This document shows, piece by piece, positions 62,263-64,000 of a stretch of DNA of 64,000 bases. Each line of letters opens with the position of its first letter. Position 1 is the stretch's first letter. Made by a program: the position numbers and the translations under genes. The stretch is from Streptomyces venezuelae. GTDB taxonomy: Bacteria; Actinomycetota; Actinomycetes; Streptomycetales; Streptomycetaceae. The notes under the pieces were generated by a model. That model was not told where the DNA came from. It searched no databases and worked only from the letters and a program-made list of their open reading frames with translations. The stretch is from positions 6,059,501-6,123,500 of the forward strand of contig NZ_CP029190.1 of NCBI RefSeq assembly GCF_008642295.1, read 5' to 3'.

Positions 62263-64000
62263 TCACGGATCCGCCGGGGTCGGGTGGGGGAGCGAGGGGC
62301 GAGGGGGCGGCGCCGGAACCTGGGCGTGGCGGGCCGGGCCCGGGTGGCGGCCCGGCCCGCGGACCGCGCGCTCGGCCAGCGCGTCCAGGCCCAGCCCCCG
62401 CCCCGCCGCCGCCTCCGCGGCGTACCGCACCGCCCCCAGCTGCTCCCGCGCCCGCTCCTCGCACCTCAGCCGCGGCGCATTGAAGTACCCCGACCCGAAC
62501 AGCTGGAGCCCCACCGAGTCCCACACCGGCTCCGCCGCCCCCTGGAGCAGCGCCGCCTCCGCAGGATGCCCCTCGGCCACCGTCACCAGCGCCAGCAGCT
62601 CCACCGCCAGCACCAGCCCCAGCAGATCGTGGAAGGCGTGGTTGATCGTCACGCACTCGGTCAGCAGGACCCGGGCCGCCGCCGGATCGCCCGCGTCCAG
62701 CGCCGCGTACGCCAGCACGTACAGGGCGTAGGCCTTCGTCCAGCGCTCCCCGCGCTCCTCGCAGATCTCCCGGACCTCCTCGCACAGCGCCAGCGCCGCC
62801 GGCAGCTCCCCCTGGAAGGCCCGTGCCATTGCCAGCTCCACCTGGCACATCAGCACATTGCTGTTCAGCTCCCCGGCCTCCCGGTACTGCTCCAGCGCCG
62901 ACCCCAGCAGCTCGTCGGCCCGCACCATGTCGTCCGAGACCAGCGCCAGGCACCCCATCCGGTGCACCGCGTACGCCGCGGCCACCGGGTTCCCGGCCGC
63001 CACCGCGCCCTCCCGGCACTCGTGCAGCGCGCTCAGCGAGGCCACCCCGTCACCCTGGAGGGCCGCCACGTACCCCAGGACCCACAGCGCCTTCAGCCGC
63101 GGCCCGTCCGCCGTGTCCGCGCCGGCGCCGGCGACCGTGCCGGTTCCGTACGCCGCCTCCTGCTCCAGAGCCCGGTCCAGCCAGTGCCGGCCCTCCGTGA
63201 GCCGCCCGCAGCCCGCCCAGTAGAACCACAGGGTCCCGGCCAGGTACTGGCCCAGGTGGGCCTCCTGCGGATCCTCCAGGCAGTAGTCCAGCGCCAGTCG
63301 CAGGTTCGGCAGCTCCGCTTCCACCAGCCACGCCACCTCCTGCTGCCGCGGACTGAACCAGTCCAGCTCGCACCAGGTCGCCAGGCCCATGTACCAGTCC
63401 CGGTGCCGGCGCCGCAGCCGCTCCGCGTCGCCCAGCGACTCCAGCCAGCCCGCCCCGTACGCCCGTACCGTCTCCAGCATCCGGTAGCGCACGCCGCCCG
63501 CGGTGTCCTCACGGACCAGCAGCGACTGCGCCAGCAGCTCGCCCACCACATCCAGCACGTTCTCCACCGGCACGTCCGGCCCGGCGCACACGTACTCGGC
63601 CGCGTCCAGGTCGAAGGCGCCCGCGAACACCGACAGCCGCGCCCACAGCAGCCGCTCCTGCGCCGTGCACAGCTCGTGGCTCCAGCCGATCGCCGTCCGC
63701 AGCGCCCGGTGCCGGGGCAGCGCTCCCCGCGCCCCGCCGGTCAGCAGCCGGAACCGGTCCTCCAGCCGGGCCAGCACCTGCTCCGGCGACAGCATCCGCA
63801 GCCGACCCGCCGCCAGTTCCAGCGACAGAGGGATCCCGTCCAGCCGCGCACACAGCTCCCCGAGCACCGCCGGATCCGCCGCCCGGCCGGACCCGAACGC
63901 CGGATCGGCCGCCACCGCCCGCTCGGTCAGCAGCCGTACGGAATCCTCGACGCCCAGCGGTGCCAGCGGGAACGCCTGCTCCGCGGCGAGGGCCAGGGGC
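62263..64000 (-). CDS. Large STAND ATPase / LuxR-type regulator (partial, C-terminal part)
   Basis: 578 residues are in the window; the N-terminus with the ATPase and any DNA-binding domain lies beyond the end. The visible part matches the predicted-ATPase family: PLGVEDSVRLLTERA, LCARLDGIPLSLELAAGRLRMLSPEQVLARLEDRFRLLTGG, TAIGWSHELCTAQERLLW, then a helical repeat region (TPR-like) to the end, finishing with a Pro-rich tail. Such proteins usually join a sensor and ATPase to a SARP or LuxR output; the output is not visible here. Confidence 0.82.
   Translation of the reverse strand, partial: PLALAAEQAFPLAPLGVEDSVRLLTERAVAADPAFGSGRAADPAVLGELCARLDGIPLSLELAAGRLRMLSPEQVLARLEDRFRLLTGGARGALPRHRALRTAIGWSHELCTAQERLLWARLSVFAGAFDLDAAEYVCAGPDVPVENVLDVVGELLAQSLLVREDTAGGVRYRMLETVRAYGAGWLESLGDAERLRRRHRDWYMGLATWCELDWFSPRQQEVAWLVEAELPNLRLALDYCLEDPQEAHLGQYLAGTLWFYWAGCGRLTEGRHWLDRALEQEAAYGTGTVAGAGADTADGPRLKALWVLGYVAALQGDGVASLSALHECREGAVAAGNPVAAAYAVHRMGCLALVSDDMVRADELLGSALEQYREAGELNSNVLMCQVELAMARAFQGELPAALALCEEVREICEERGERWTKAYALYVLAYAALDAGDPAAARVLLTECVTINHAFHDLLGLVLAVELLALVTVAEGHPAEAALLQGAAEPVWDSVGLQLFGSGYFNAPRLRCEERAREQLGAVRYAAEAAAGRGLGLDALAERAVRGPGRHPGPARHAQVPAPPPRPSLPHPTPADP

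Overview
The window is GC-rich chromosomal DNA from a Streptomyces. The evidence is GC-biased third codon positions, frequent GTG starts, leaderless-type promoters, an SsgB sporulation protein, actinobacterial phosphatidylinositol-mannoside genes, and a gene order (ssgB, thrS, pgsA/patA/pimA, pdxST, yebC, ruvCAB, yajC-secDF, apt, relA, hisS, rarA, rpsD) that belongs to the conserved core of the genus. I see no integrase, transposase, phage gene, CRISPR array or biosynthetic cluster, so nearly all of it is core chromosome. About 60 protein genes, seven tRNA genes, a set of strong bidirectional terminators and several dispersed GC-rich repeats can be supported.

Layout. 1-1.4 kb: the end of a methionine ABC importer (metI, metQ). 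1.5-9.7 kb: a GNAT enzyme, then cobalamin and siroheme genes (cobL; a BluB-CobT fusion with a long disordered N-terminus; cobA) and a SpoU rRNA methyltransferase. 9.7-14.2 kb: a Ser/Thr kinase, small conserved proteins, an APH-fold protein, and a minus-strand cluster of five tRNAs (3 Val-GAC, Cys, Gly). 14.4-20.4 kb: the p-aminobenzoate pair pabB-pabC, acetyltransferase, DsbA-like protein, small membrane proteins, CGNR regulator and ssgB. 20.5-26.8 kb: two tRNA-Val(CAC) genes bracketing a large membrane protein and a SRPBCC protein, then a DEDD exonuclease and a coupled DUF4365 gene pair.

27-38 kb: thrS, a K+-channel-like protein, an Ap4A-phosphorylase-type HIT protein, then, inserted on the opposite strand, an unknown membrane protein and an EF-G paralogue, followed by the overlapping pgsA-patA-pimA operon for phosphatidylinositol and mannoside synthesis. 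38-51 kb: PLP synthase (pdxS, pdxT), yebC, Holliday-junction genes (ruvC, ruvA, ruvB), Sec accessory genes (yajC, secD, secF), apt and relA. 51.1-54.0 kb: three overlapping genes for a Ser/Thr kinase, an EACC1-like small protein and a caspase-like protease with C-terminal repeats. This looks like a conflict or programmed-death cassette placed between relA and a DUF349 gene, and it is the most interesting system in the window. 54-62.2 kb: DUF349 protein, cyclophilin, metallo-hydrolase, hisS, VKOR, rarA, a DUF2470 protein divergent from rpsD with an iron box between them. 62.3-64 kb: the end of a large STAND/LuxR-type regulator that runs off the window.

Repeats. A composite GC-rich element (17-bp terminal inverted repeats) occurs as two inverted copies, after cobT and between ruvA and ruvB, sharing a 57-bp identical block. 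Thirty bases of that block also lie inside a separate 187-bp MITE-like element after the HIT gene, and one end of that second element seems to form the stop codon of the DsbA-like gene.
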